From contig JAHFEK010000015.1 in assembly GCA_023248495.1 (NCBI GenBank), positions 1-53,871 of the forward strand: DNA of 53,871 nt. Reading direction: 5' to 3'. Origin of the DNA: Nitrospinales bacterium. Lineage in GTDB: Bacteria > Nitrospinota_A > UBA7883 > JACRGQ01. Below are positions 1 through 8,480 of the stretch, in pieces. A model generated the notes under the pieces. The model searched no databases. It saw only the letters and a list, made by a program, of their open reading frames with translations, and had not been told where the DNA came from. Both the position numbers and the translations under genes were made by a program. Within the stretch, counting starts at the first letter, position 1. Each line of letters starts with the position of its first letter.

Positions 1-121
1 GGCTTGCCGTCAAAGGAATGAAAGATTTCTTCATGATCCAGTGCCTCCTTTGAAATCAAAGATGAGTATCACTCTCACATGCATTATTATCGCTCAATTT
101 TTGCAGAAAGGGAAATCAGAT

Positions 122-137
122 GGCGCCCGATGGCGCC
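122..137. terminator. GGCGCC-cgat-GGCGCC inverted repeat after emrB
   Basis: Two copies of GGCGCC separated by four bases lie a few bases beyond the emrB stop codon. They could form a 6-bp GC stem. On the minus strand no clear U-run follows; on the plus strand TTTT comes about 9 bases later. A role as terminator for emrB is a weak inference from position. The first 120 bases of the window hold no gene I can support. Confidence 0.25.
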
Positions 138-141
138 GGTG

Positions 142-1677
142 TTATCTTTTGGTGGGTATCCGCACCCGCTGGCTGAACCATACGACGGCGATAAGGAATG
201 TGAAGATAATGCCGGTAAGGAAAAAGAGGTCATCCGTCGCCAGCATTGTTGCCTGTCTGTCCACTATGCGCGAGATTGTCTGAAGGGCGGCTTCGAATCC
301 CATTCCCGTCTCCTCCATTTTATCCCGCATAAAATTCCACGTGGGGTTATACGGGGAGATGTTCTCGGACAACATCGTGCGGTGGTGGCCAATGCGGTCG
401 CCCCACAACGTGATGATGAGCGAGGTGCCGAAGCTTCCGCCGAGAATCCGGACGAAATTCGTCATCCCGGCGGCGCTGGCGATCTTTTCGTGTGCAATGT
501 GGGAGAGCGAGATGGTAGTCATCGGCACGAAAAAGCAGGCCATTCCCATTCCCTGTATCAGCCGCGGAAGCGCCACGCCGGCGAATGTGATATCGGTATT
601 GAAGGATGCTTGCCAGAAACTGGTAAACGCGAAAACGGAGAAGGCGAAGGTTGCCACCCACCGCAGGTCGGCGCGATGGAGGTTATTCGCCACGATGGGG
701 GTGAGTATGAGGGTGAAAACGCCGATGGGGGCGCTGGCGAGGCCCGCCCACAGGGCGGTATAGCCCATTTGCGTTTGCAGCCAAAGTGGTATCAGCACCG
801 CGTTGCCGAAAAAGGCCATGTAGCCGATACTTATCGCGATGGTCGCCACGGTATAGTTCCGGTTTTTGAAAAGCGAGAGGTCGACGATGGGGTGATCCTC
901 CATCAGTTCCCACGCGACGAAAAAAACGAAACCCACGAATGCCGTTATCGCCAACGCGGTGATCTTGGGGGAATCGAACCAGTCTTCCTGATGCCCCATG
1001 TCGAAACAGAGCTGTAGGCTTCCCACCCAAATAGCCAGCAGCGCCAGTCCCACTTTGTCCACCGGCTGTTTTACGATGGCGGTTTCGCGCTCCTTTAAAA
1101 TGTTCCAGGCGCTGTAGGCGCAGATTAATCCGACCGGCAGGTTGATATAGAAAATCCATTCCCATCCGTGGTTGTCGGTGATCCACCCGCCCATGATCGG
1201 CCCGATGATCGGGGCGACCACGGTGGTAATGGACCAAAACCCAAGCGCCATTCCCTTTTTTTCGGGCGGGTAGCATTTTAGGAGCAACGCTTGCGAAATA
1301 GGGATCATCGGCCCCGCCACGGCCCCTTGCAGGGCGCGGAAATCAACCAACGTATCAAACGTGGGGGCAAGCCCACAGAGTACCGAAGCAAAGCTGAACA
1401 GGAGCGTACAGGTGACGAAAAGCCGCACTTCGCCGAACCGGCGCGCCAGCCAGCCTGATAGCGGCACGACGATGGCCGTGGCCACGGCGTAGGAGGTGAT
1501 GATCCATGTTCCTTGATTGGGGCTGACCGAAAGGTCGCCGGCGATATGGGGGATGGAAACGTTGGCGATGGTGGTATCCAGCACGTTCATAAAGGTGGCC
1601 AGCGCCAGCGAAAAGGTGGCTAGGGCCAGCGGCGCGCCGGTAAGGTAGGGGTGTTGTGGAGCCGCCTGCGGCTGCAC
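142..1677 (-). CDS. emrB: EmrB/QacA-type drug exporter (DHA2 family MFS)
   Basis: A 511-residue inner-membrane drug:proton antiporter of the 14-helix DHA2 family. The N-terminus after a short polar stretch has the family sequence ATFMNVLDTTIANVSIPHI, followed by NQGTWIITSYAVATAI and a GW(L/I)ARRFG loop. The hydrophobic profile runs the full length. The start is GTG at 1677, two bases after the emrA stop, so the two are probably translationally coupled. Together with the EmrA-like adaptor just upstream it would form a tripartite pump with a TolC-type outer-membrane channel encoded elsewhere. Substrate cannot be read from sequence. No regulator gene is adjacent. The family call is firm; the symbol is by analogy with E. 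coli. Confidence 0.92.
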   Translation of the reverse strand: MQPQAAPQHPYLTGAPLALATFSLALATFMNVLDTTIANVSIPHIAGDLSVSPNQGTWIITSYAVATAIVVPLSGWLARRFGEVRLFVTCTLLFSFASVLCGLAPTFDTLVDFRALQGAVAGPMIPISQALLLKCYPPEKKGMALGFWSITTVVAPIIGPIMGGWITDNHGWEWIFYINLPVGLICAYSAWNILKERETAIVKQPVDKVGLALLAIWVGSLQLCFDMGHQEDWFDSPKITALAITAFVGFVFFVAWELMEDHPIVDLSLFKNRNYTVATIAISIGYMAFFGNAVLIPLWLQTQMGYTALWAGLASAPIGVFTLILTPIVANNLHRADLRWVATFAFSVFAFTSFWQASFNTDITFAGVALPRLIQGMGMACFFVPMTTISLSHIAHEKIASAAGMTNFVRILGGSFGTSLIITLWGDRIGHHRTMLSENISPYNPTWNFMRDKMEETGMGFEAALQTISRIVDRQATMLATDDLFFLTGIIFTFLIAVVWFSQRVRIPTKR

Positions 1678-1679
1678 GG

Positions 1680-2849
1680 TCAGCGCGTTTCCGCCGCCGG
1701 GAGGGCCTTCAGGTTTTTGGCGATGATACCGGCGATGAGTTCGTCGGCCCCCGCATCCTCTGTGTCATATACGGTAGTGGCGAGTTCGTGTTTGATGGCG
1801 CCGGGCCTCAGCGGGACATCGCCATTCCCGTGGATGTCGACGGTCGCGGAAAGCGAGAGCCCGACAATAAGAGGATGTTCTTTAAGCTCCCCGGGCATGA
1901 GCGATATTTTCACCGGCACGCGCTGCACCACTTTGATCCAGTTGCCGGTGGCGTTTTGCGCGGGGAGGATTGAAAAGACGGAGCCGGTTCCCGCGCCGAT
2001 CCCAACCACCGTGCCATGGAAGCGAACTCCGTTGCCGTAGATGTCCGAAACGATTTCCACCGGCTGGCCGGCGTGCATATGTTTAAGTTGGTTTTCTTTA
2101 AAGTTGGCTTCAACGCTCAATGCGTCGACCGGCACCACCGCCATGAGCGGCTTGCCGGGGACGGCCCGTTCCCCCAACTGTATGGCGCGGCGCGCCACAT
2201 AGCCGCTCACCGGCGCTACCAGGCTCATCCGCCGCAATGCGACAAATGCTTCGCGCACTTTTGTTTTCGCCATCGCCACGTGGGGGTTATCCTCGGCACG
2301 GATGCCCGCCGCGGTGATTTGCGCCTCGGCCAACTCGTGGCGCGTGAGGTTGACCGCGGTTTGGGCGTTCTCGTATTCAATGCGGGCATGGTCAAACGTC
2401 TCTTGCGTGACGGCATGATCTTCAAACAGCTTTTTGCGCCGCTCGAAATCGTTTTTTGTTTTTTCCAGATCGGCTTCGCGCATGGCAAGGCGTGCCCGCC
2501 GGGTTTTCACCCCTTCCAGCGTATTGCCCGCTTGACGTACCGCCACCGCCAGTTCACTCTCAGCTTTTTCAAGCGCGATTTTCGCGTCGGTGGTGTCCAT
2601 CCGGACCAGCGCATCGCCTTGTTTCACAAAGTCCGTATTATCGGCGAGGATGGCCACAACGGTGCCGCCGGCCTGTGGGGTGATGGCAACCAGATTACCG
2701 GCAACGTAGGCGTTGTCGGTATACTCAAAAAACCGGCCGGTTGTCCACCACCATCCGCCGCTCGCCGCGCCGACGATGATAAAGATCACGGCGATTTTGA
2801 GTATGACCGTTTTCCGTCCGCCGTTCGCGGGTTGTTGTTTATCTTCCAT
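1680..2849 (-). CDS. emrA: EmrA-like membrane fusion protein (HlyD family)
   Basis: A 389-residue periplasmic adaptor. One N-terminal membrane segment (about residues 15-35) is followed by EYTDNAYVAGNLVAITPQAGG, the usual start of the EmrA lipoyl/barrel domain. A long coiled-coil hairpin covers about residues 80-190 (alternating K/E/R with repeated AE and QT). The returning half has APVSGYVARRAIQLGERAVPG, a typical second half of the lipoyl domain. It is first in a two-gene operon with emrB, two bases apart. It should link the EmrB transporter to an outer-membrane channel. The ribosome site is weak. It could serve another MFS partner, but its position makes EmrB the obvious one. Confidence 0.92.
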   Translation of the reverse strand: MEDKQQPANGGRKTVILKIAVIFIIVGAASGGWWWTTGRFFEYTDNAYVAGNLVAITPQAGGTVVAILADNTDFVKQGDALVRMDTTDAKIALEKAESELAVAVRQAGNTLEGVKTRRARLAMREADLEKTKNDFERRKKLFEDHAVTQETFDHARIEYENAQTAVNLTRHELAEAQITAAGIRAEDNPHVAMAKTKVREAFVALRRMSLVAPVSGYVARRAIQLGERAVPGKPLMAVVPVDALSVEANFKENQLKHMHAGQPVEIVSDIYGNGVRFHGTVVGIGAGTGSVFSILPAQNATGNWIKVVQRVPVKISLMPGELKEHPLIVGLSLSATVDIHGNGDVPLRPGAIKHELATTVYDTEDAGADELIAGIIAKNLKALPAAETR

Positions 2850-2886
2850 CGTCTTTTTTGCATGCTGCGCGGGGCGCGTCGCCGGA

Positions 2887-3693
2887 TCAGCCTAACATAA
2901 ATCCGAGGCCCATGGTAATTTGCATGTAGGGGCCGGTGAAGGACAGGGAAGGGCCGCCGCTGGAGTCACCTTCAGTGCTTTGCCATCCGCCGAGGGGGGT
3001 TGAAAAAAGATACCCGGCGCGGAAGCCAAAAGTGAACGGCATATGGATGCTGCTCCCCGTATGGATGACGGGGGCCAACCCGTCCGCCGCCAGCGCTATG
3101 TTGAAAACGGCCGAGGAGTGGGTTAGCTGGGTGCCGCTTTTGGGATTTGCCAACGCTTGGTCGAAGGTGGGAGAAGTGGCTGATTGTATGTTGAGGGTGA
3201 GGGTGCCGAAACCGATCCCCGCCATCGGATAAATCATGTAGGTGTCGGCGCGCCGCACCACATATCCGGCGTTCACCATGAAATAGCCGCCGGTTACATA
3301 AAGATCATAGGCGCCACTGGTGGTTTTTTGCCGGTTCATCCAGTGCGCCTCGCCGCCGGCGATCCAGTTGTCCATCACGGCGTGGCCACCCACGCCGAAC
3401 ATGACGAAATTCTTTTCGAGGGTGGAATAGCCGTTGGAGGAGAGGCGGCTGTTGAGCGCGTCGAGATCGAGGGAATTGTTCCCCAGCATGAGGTAGAACA
3501 ACGCGCCCTGCCGGTTTTTCACGAAGACAAGGTCGGTGTTGGGACGCGGATTTTCGACGGACTCGGTTTCGGCCTCCTTGAACTTTTGGCTTTCAGGGAA
3601 TGCGGGTTCGGTTTCGGCGGAAAAATCCTCCGCCCACGCGGGAACGGCCATCAGCAGTGCCACGAGATAAAAGGCTGCAATACGTGTTTTCAT
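2887..3693 (-). CDS. secreted outer-membrane-type protein, unknown
   Basis: A 268-residue protein with a clear signal peptide (MKTRIAAFYLVALLMAVPAWA, cleavage near AWA-ED). The mature part is rich in Gly, aromatic residues and alternating hydrophobic stretches (GYFMVNAGYVV, FGFRAGYLFS) and ends with a hydrophobic strand (YMQITMGLGFMLG), as beta-barrel outer-membrane proteins do. A GGAGG ribosome site 7 bases before the ATG fixes the start. It lies 37 bases upstream of emrA on the same strand and could be co-transcribed, but it does not look like a TolC-type efflux channel, being too short and lacking long helices. I do not recognise a named family. Barrel topology is an inference from pattern. 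Confidence 0.7.
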   Translation of the reverse strand: MKTRIAAFYLVALLMAVPAWAEDFSAETEPAFPESQKFKEAETESVENPRPNTDLVFVKNRQGALFYLMLGNNSLDLDALNSRLSSNGYSTLEKNFVMFGVGGHAVMDNWIAGGEAHWMNRQKTTSGAYDLYVTGGYFMVNAGYVVRRADTYMIYPMAGIGFGTLTLNIQSATSPTFDQALANPKSGTQLTHSSAVFNIALAADGLAPVIHTGSSIHMPFTFGFRAGYLFSTPLGGWQSTEGDSSGGPSLSFTGPYMQITMGLGFMLG

Positions 3694-3783
3694 GGAGCAC
3701 CTCCAAACTTTATGTTGTCATTTTACCTCAATACCGGCAAAGGGAATACACTGGAAAATAGACATTGCGGCGGGCTGACGCGG

Positions 3784-4242
3784 TCACCGCTCCTTCGGCA
3801 AATGAATTTCCGTCTGATGATCGACATACCATTCCACGTAACTGTTGTACAGCCTATCGGCCAGTTCGGCAATATCGTAATTGGGATGTTCCATGTTTTG
3901 GAGGGTCAGTTCCAGCGAACGGAGGTATTCGTCGCGATAGTGTTCCCGTATATCCTGATGAACCTTTTTGAGAAACCCCGGATCCGCCAACACCTGCAGC
4001 GCTTCACTGCGTGCCTTTCTCATTTCCCTTCCCAGCGCCACGCTTTCTTCATAGGTGAACTTGCGGTTGAAATCGCCGCTGCTGCGGATGATGCGGAGGT
4101 ACTCCTTGTTGGCCCGCTGCGATTTGTAAAAATGGGTGGCGGTTTCCAGATCCTGCGCGGTCCAGTTGCCGCGTATCGGACTGCACGCGGCAAGCAGAAG
4201 CAAGATTGCCAGAGCCGCGTGGTGAAAGTTGAACGGTTTCAT
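3784..4242 (-). CDS. lipoprotein, paralogue of the gene upstream
   Basis: About 152 residues. The start is set at ATG 4242 because AAAGGA stands 7 bases before it and the signal peptide (MKPFNFHHAALAILLLLAAC) begins there; a longer in-frame reading adds 11 residues with no function. The lipobox LLAAC predicts lipidation and membrane anchoring. The mature domain is helical and polar. It aligns along its length with the next gene upstream: both share a WxxxDL start, RxxI repeats, a K-V-H spacer, a LEL-N-(E/D)HP-(N/D)Y motif and a C-terminal W-(Y/F)-(V/D)-IHLP ending. No known family is recognised. Confidence 0.75.
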   Translation of the reverse strand: MKPFNFHHAALAILLLLAACSPIRGNWTAQDLETATHFYKSQRANKEYLRIIRSSGDFNRKFTYEESVALGREMRKARSEALQVLADPGFLKKVHQDIREHYRDEYLRSLELTLQNMEHPNYDIAELADRLYNSYVEWYVDHQTEIHLPKER

Positions 4243-4271
4243 GGCGTGTCCTTTGCGGCGCATCGCGGGCA

Positions 4272-4733
4272 TCAATATGCCGGCGGCAGGTGAATGTCGT
4301 CGCGGTTGGCGTCAAACCAGTCCACAAACGCGGAAAAAAGCTCTTCCGAGTGATGGGCGGTTTTGTAATCCGGGTGATCCAGGTTTCGCCGCGCCAGCTC
4401 CAGCGCGGCCTGGAATTCACCCCGGAAATGCGCCTTGAATTGCGGATGTACCTTGTCTAAAAAATTGTCCGGCACCATCCGGGCGCTGGCCAGCGAATTG
4501 TCGGTAAGTTTTATCACCTTTTCCTTTTCATCAATTGAGAAGACTTCCCCGGCCCGGTTAATAATACGGGTCGCTTCCCTGTTATCCCGTAGCGCCGAGT
4601 AGTAATTGTTGCTCGATTTTAGATCATCAGGCGACCAGACGTGATCGTCTTTTTTGCAGGCCACCCCGGCGAAGATGATAAATAGCAGCATGGCTCCGAT
4701 GAGGGGAGTAATAAATGAGCGGGTACCATTCAT
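4272..4733 (-). CDS. lipoprotein, tandem paralogue
   Basis: About 153 residues from ATG 4733. Upstream in-frame codons are open but would precede the signal peptide with 29 unrelated residues. The signal sequence ends in a lipobox FAGVAC, so a lipoprotein is predicted. The mature part matches the downstream lipoprotein at conserved positions (DL near the start, LDKVHPQFKAHFRGEF, LELARRNLDHPDYK, FVDWF, DIHLP). The two genes are separated by 29 bases and are most simply a tandem duplication. The conserved HP-Y and IHLP motifs suggest a specific binding surface, but no function is known to me. Confidence 0.75.
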   Translation of the reverse strand: MNGTRSFITPLIGAMLLFIIFAGVACKKDDHVWSPDDLKSSNNYYSALRDNREATRIINRAGEVFSIDEKEKVIKLTDNSLASARMVPDNFLDKVHPQFKAHFRGEFQAALELARRNLDHPDYKTAHHSEELFSAFVDWFDANRDDIHLPPAY

Positions 4734-4938
4734 GGTAGTTGTGATTATCCCACAAACGGTTACTAAATCAAAGAGATAGGCGGCCGGAGGGATATCCGGT
4801 CTGGAACCATATAGCCACAAGAACCGAATGATCTGACTTTTCCAGTCTCTAATTATAGGGCGGGGACGAATTAATCTTCGCCGGTTATTAAACCGCTGGC
4901 TATAATTGGAAAGTAATGGAAAAATTGAAAGAGCCGCG

Positions 4939-5877
4939 ATGATTCAGATGATCATAGCCACCCTTTTGTTCGGCCTCGGCCCCGTTCTTATCCGCATGGG
5001 GCTTAACGAAGGGATAAGTCCGGAGCACATTCTGGTGCTGCGGATGATGGTGGCCTTACCGTTGTTCGCCGTAACGGTGCTTTTTTTCCGCCAGATAAAA
5101 AATTCGGCGCTTTCCATGCGCGATCTTGTTTTTGTGTCGGTGGTCAGCGTGGCGGGGATGGGCGGGGCGATGTTTTGTTTCATTCATTCCATCAATTTAC
5201 TGGGGGCGTCGGTATCCACGTTGCTAGGGGCCATGAGTCCCGCGATCACCGTGTTGATGGCGTGGGGAGTGGGGCGTTCGCCTATCACGCCACTTAAGAT
5301 CGCGAGCCTTATGGTCTCATTTGTTGGCGTTGCTTTGTTGATTCTACCGATCACCGGCATCGGCCATGTGGGGGCGGTTGTGGCGGGGTCGCTCGCGGGG
5401 GTGGGCTATTCGATGCTGGCAAATCTTTGCTCATCGGCCTCAATGGTGGCATTTGAAAAATATGTGGAGCGCAAAAGTCCGTTGGTGGCGGCATTTCACA
5501 TCACCGCCTTCATGTTTATTTATGCCGAGGCGCTCTACGGCATTCCGCCATTGGCGTTTGACGTGAAAACGTGGGCGGTTATTATTCTTCTTGGCAGTGT
5601 GGCGTGGTTTGTTCCCTTCATGTTGTTTTTTTACGGAATCCGCGCCTTGGGCGCGTCAAAGGCGGCGCTTGTTCAAAACAGCGGTCCGGCCATGACGGTG
5701 CTGGCGGCGGGGTTCCTGCTCAACGAGCGGCTGGTGTTTGTGCAACTTGTGGGAATGGCGCTGGTTTTATCGTCGGTCTACCTTCTAAAAAGGGACGCCG
5801 CGCCCGTGCCGCCGTCCGACGGAGACGCCGTGGCATTTCCGCCGGACGGCAATTTTCAGGATTCCCGTTCGTTGTAG
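4939..5877 (+). CDS. EamA/DMT-family metabolite exporter
   Basis: About 312 residues, ten predicted membrane helices in two five-helix EamA repeats, as in the drug/metabolite transporter superfamily. Recognisable stretches are IATLLFGLGPVLIRMG near the start and LGASKAALVQNSGPAMTVLAAGFLLNERL in the second repeat, which is the typical EamA helix 8-9 region. I chose ATG 4939, with AAAGAG just before it, over an in-frame TTG at 4906. A 9-codon frame from ATG 4916 (MEKLKEPR) ends in TGA overlapping this ATG as ATGA and could be a small coupling leader. Substrate is unknown. The last 22 bases overlap a convergent small gene. Confidence 0.85.
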   Translation: MIQMIIATLLFGLGPVLIRMGLNEGISPEHILVLRMMVALPLFAVTVLFFRQIKNSALSMRDLVFVSVVSVAGMGGAMFCFIHSINLLGASVSTLLGAMSPAITVLMAWGVGRSPITPLKIASLMVSFVGVALLILPITGIGHVGAVVAGSLAGVGYSMLANLCSSASMVAFEKYVERKSPLVAAFHITAFMFIYAEALYGIPPLAFDVKTWAVIILLGSVAWFVPFMLFFYGIRALGASKAALVQNSGPAMTVLAAGFLLNERLVFVQLVGMALVLSSVYLLKRDAAPVPPSDGDAVAFPPDGNFQDSRSL

Positions 5878-6053
5878 CGTTCCTTCCACCTCTCGCTGCC
5901 GGGTCCATAACGGGACCACGCGGTGGAGCCGATCTTGAACGGATCATCATCGTTCCGCAGATAAGGGCGCGGGCCGAGCATGGCGTAGGCCACTTTTCCC
6001 AAGACCAGTAATGTAAGCAGGACAAAAGATGCAATGAGTACTGTGGTAAGCAT
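5856..6053 (-). CDS. small single-pass membrane protein
   Basis: A 65-residue protein: one N-terminal hydrophobic helix (residues 2-26), then a short basic/acidic tail with YLRNDDDPFKIGSTAW and an Arg/Glu-rich end. A GGGGG ribosome site about 7 bases before the ATG supports it. It overlaps the 3' end of the convergent DMT exporter by 22 bases. No family is recognised and it is short, so it rests on the ribosome site and the membrane helix. Confidence 0.5.
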   Translation of the reverse strand: MLTTVLIASFVLLTLLVLGKVAYAMLGPRPYLRNDDDPFKIGSTAWSRYGPGSERWKERYNERES

Positions 6054-6188
6054 TAGTTACCCCCGAATAAAGGTTACGCCTTCGCCACTATTCTACCACC
6101 GATGGACGGTTTTGGCCCGGTAAGTTAAGCGCACGGGAGGAAAAAAATTTACGCGGGAATCTATGTGGCGCGATGAAATTAAAATCGG

Positions 6189-7676
6189 TTATTCGGCCAC
6201 GTGACCGTTCAGCGTTGCAAGTTCCATCAGCAGGTGATTTTGAATTTCGTGCGCCATGCCGTTGTAGCAGGCAAGGTCGTTGAAGATCACCGAAAATCCC
6301 AGCACCTCGCCGTTCTTCAGCGGGTAGTAGCCGCTTATCGCCGACACCGAATCCAACGTGCCGGTTTTCACTTTCACCATGTCTGTGGTGCCGAGGTCGC
6401 GTTGGCGAACGCTGCCGTCTTTTCCCATTACCGCCAGCGAACTGATGAATTCCGGTCCGGCTTCAAATTCGTTGTAGAGACGCCCCAACACGTCGGTGAG
6501 CGCCGAACAGGAAATCTTGTTGGTTTTGCTGAGTCCCGATCCATCAACGAAATGGTAGCGGTCTTGGGTGATTCCCCATTCGGCCATCACCGATTCAGCC
6601 ACGGCCAGTCCCTTGCCGATAGTGCCGGGGGTGGAAACCTTCTCGGCGCCGACGGATTTGAGTATCTGTTCCGCCATGAAGTTGTTGCTGAATTTGTTCA
6701 TGTCCATCACCTGATTTAAAAGCGGACGCGAGCTGTGCACGAAAAGCTTGGTGGTGGCGCGTGAGGGGGGCGCGTTCAATATGCCTCCGTCCACCGTCAC
6801 CCCCATTCCGGAAAGCAGCGTTTTAAAGGTGTCGCCGAAGTAGCGCGACGGGTCGGCCACGGCGCGGTAGTAGATCAGTTCGCCGCCGCCGGGGCGGATC
6901 CGGCCCAGCACTTCCATCGTTTCGCCGCCGCCGGGGCGCGGCTTCATCCGTATCGCCACGAATTTTCGTCCCCCGTTGCCGTAGGTCATGCGGTTCACCA
7001 GCTTGAAGTAAGGGGTTGCCGGATCAACCACCACTATCGGTTTGGTGCCGGACGGATCCGGATAGATCATCACCGTTACGGTGTTGAAATTCAGGGTGAG
7101 CGCGCTGAGAGGCGCCTCGAACGCGCGGCGTATGGAGGAAAGCCGCCATCCGGCCGGGAAGAGTTCGCCGTCAAAATAACCATCGTCGAGGATGATACTG
7201 CCGGTGATGCGGGTGATGCCGCGTTTGCGCACTTCGTTGGCTATCTGCCAGAGGTCTTCGGAGACCAGATGCGGGTCGCCATGGCCGCTCACCACCAGGT
7301 CGCCTTCGATGGTTTCTCCCTTGCGCGTGCCGGTGTAGGAGAAGATGGTGTCGAACTTGTACCACGGTTTGAGTGTTTTCAACGCAACGGCGGCGGTGAT
7401 TATTTTCATGTTTGAGGCGGGGGTCATAAGGATATCGGGATTTTTTTCGTACACGGTTTTGCCCGTTTTGAGCGAGCGCACCACCATGCAAACCCGCCCC
7501 CTTTTGAGACACGGGCTGCTAATGATCCGGTCGAGACGGCTTTCGATGTCAGTCGCCCGCGCCATGGCGGGAAACGCCAGCACTAGCAGCCCCGCCAGTA
7601 ATGCCACGCGTGAACATGCGGCGATGACCCGATGGCGGAGGCCAAGCTGGCGTGTGGTATCAGTTCTTTTAGTCAT
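6189..7676 (-). CDS. dacB: D-alanyl-D-alanine carboxypeptidase/endopeptidase (PBP4 type)
   Basis: About 495 residues, periplasmic, peptidase family S13. A signal peptide ends near FPAMARA. Class C penicillin-binding motifs are all present: SxxK as PASNMK (Ser about 88, Lys about 91), SNN in NKFSNNFMAEQ, and KTG in VKVKTGTLD. The large insert between SxxK and SNN (about 170 residues) is the mark of the DacB/PBP4 family. It cleaves peptidoglycan cross-links and terminal D-Ala. I took ATG 7676 as start; TTG 7700 is also in frame and neither has a strong ribosome site. It follows gmhB on the same strand by 42 bases, so both may share a transcript. Confidence 0.93.
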   Translation of the reverse strand: MTKRTDTTRQLGLRHRVIAACSRVALLAGLLVLAFPAMARATDIESRLDRIISSPCLKRGRVCMVVRSLKTGKTVYEKNPDILMTPASNMKIITAAVALKTLKPWYKFDTIFSYTGTRKGETIEGDLVVSGHGDPHLVSEDLWQIANEVRKRGITRITGSIILDDGYFDGELFPAGWRLSSIRRAFEAPLSALTLNFNTVTVMIYPDPSGTKPIVVVDPATPYFKLVNRMTYGNGGRKFVAIRMKPRPGGGETMEVLGRIRPGGGELIYYRAVADPSRYFGDTFKTLLSGMGVTVDGGILNAPPSRATTKLFVHSSRPLLNQVMDMNKFSNNFMAEQILKSVGAEKVSTPGTIGKGLAVAESVMAEWGITQDRYHFVDGSGLSKTNKISCSALTDVLGRLYNEFEAGPEFISSLAVMGKDGSVRQRDLGTTDMVKVKTGTLDSVSAISGYYPLKNGEVLGFSVIFNDLACYNGMAHEIQNHLLMELATLNGHVAE

Positions 7677-7718
7677 AATTGAAAAGTGATGATACAACAA
7701 ATGACGGGGGAGAGGGAG

Positions 7719-8309
7719 TCAAAATTGCCCGCGCGGCGCTGCGCCGCTGAGGGCGATGACCGCTTGAAGCAGGTTGGAGGCGAAAACATCCGGCGCGGGG
7801 GCTTCGCCGCAATCAATTTTAATTTTCTCCTCCGCGCCGAAACCGGTGGCTACCAACGCCGTTCGTGCGCCGATATTCTTCCCCAACTCAATATCGCAAA
7901 TCTTGTCGCCGATAACAATGGCGTCCGCGATGGCGAACTCATATTTTTCCCGCGCGGCCTCAACCATTCCCGGCAGCGGTTTGCGGCATTGGCATGGAAT
8001 GCTGTACTCAGGCACCGTGCCGCGTGTGTGGTGCGGGCAGAAGAGGATTTCCTTTATGTGCGCGCCTTCCGCCTTAAGCAGTTCCAGCACACGGCGGTTC
8101 ACGGCCACCACTACTTCGATGCCGAAAAAACCGCGCGCCACGCCCGATTGGTTGCTGACGCCGAAAACGGTGTAACCGGCGTCGTTGAGAAGCCTGATGG
8201 CTTGGGCCGCGCCGGGGAGCAGTTCAATGTTATCTGGCGAACCAATATATCCCGTGTCGACATTGATGGTGCCATCCCGGTCTAAAAACGCCGCCTTAAT
8301 TGTCCGCAT
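7719..8309 (-). CDS. gmhB: D-glycero-D-manno-heptose-1,7-bisphosphate 7-phosphatase
   Basis: A 196-residue cytoplasmic HAD-IIIA phosphatase. The DxDGT catalytic loop is DRDGT (Asp 10 nucleophile, Asp 12 acid/base) and the family zinc site is visible as CPHH at 91-94 and CQCRKP at 106-111. GVSNQSGVARG is the second HAD motif and VIGDKICDI the acidic motif. It makes heptose-1-phosphate for ADP-heptose and LPS inner core. A TATAAT sits only 8 bases before the ATG with no obvious ribosome site, so the mRNA could be leaderless. The related histidinol phosphatase family is possible, but the Zn loop and absence of his genes favour GmhB. Confidence 0.9.
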   Translation of the reverse strand: MRTIKAAFLDRDGTINVDTGYIGSPDNIELLPGAAQAIRLLNDAGYTVFGVSNQSGVARGFFGIEVVVAVNRRVLELLKAEGAHIKEILFCPHHTRGTVPEYSIPCQCRKPLPGMVEAAREKYEFAIADAIVIGDKICDIELGKNIGARTALVATGFGAEEKIKIDCGEAPAPDVFASNLLQAVIALSGAAPRGQF

Positions 8310-8317
8310 GGGGGCGT

Positions 8318-8323
8318 ATTATA
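8318..8323 (-). promoter_or_regulatory. TATAAT -10-like box before gmhB
   Basis: A perfect TATAAT on the minus strand lies 8 bases before the gmhB ATG. The position where a -35 would be (8341-8346) is GGCGGG inside a palindrome, so no good -35 is visible. If used, transcription would start within a few bases of the start codon. Confidence 0.35.
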
Positions 8324-8332
8324 CAGGTTTTT

Positions 8333-8422
8333 GGCGGGTACCCGCCGCTCCTGGCGGGCAAGCTTCTCTGCGGCTGACTGCTCGGCGCACACCCTGAAGT
8401 GCGGGTTGAGAGCCTGCACCCA
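8333..8422. repeat. palindromic intergenic element, possibly a decayed REP copy
   Basis: This gap between gmhB and ETF-QO starts with the 14-bp perfect palindrome GGCGGGTACCCGCC (8333-8346), followed by another GGCGGGC. Later, CAAGCTTCTCTGCGG resembles CAAGTTTCTCCTGCGG of the 81-bp repeat near 31.6 kb, and 8398-8422 matches that repeat's last hairpin and its CCCA flank at about 19 of 25 positions, including GAGAGC and CACCCA. Spacing differs by roughly 20 bases. I read it as a possible decayed relative; the palindrome itself is certain. Confidence 0.35.
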
Positions 8423-8480
8423 CCCGGAGCAAGAGCTTTGCGGATAGTGCACAGGGGCGAAACGGCACGCCCCCGCCGCA

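Noticed and set aside
1-53. Short open stretch at the left edge (LAVKGMKDFFMIQCLL then stop) as the end of a plus-strand gene
   Set aside because: Only 17 codons are visible and nothing identifies a family; could be chance.
79-1017. 312-codon frame opposite emrB
   Set aside because: Antisense shadow of a strong MFS gene; composition (His/Gly/Arg-rich) is typical of such shadows.
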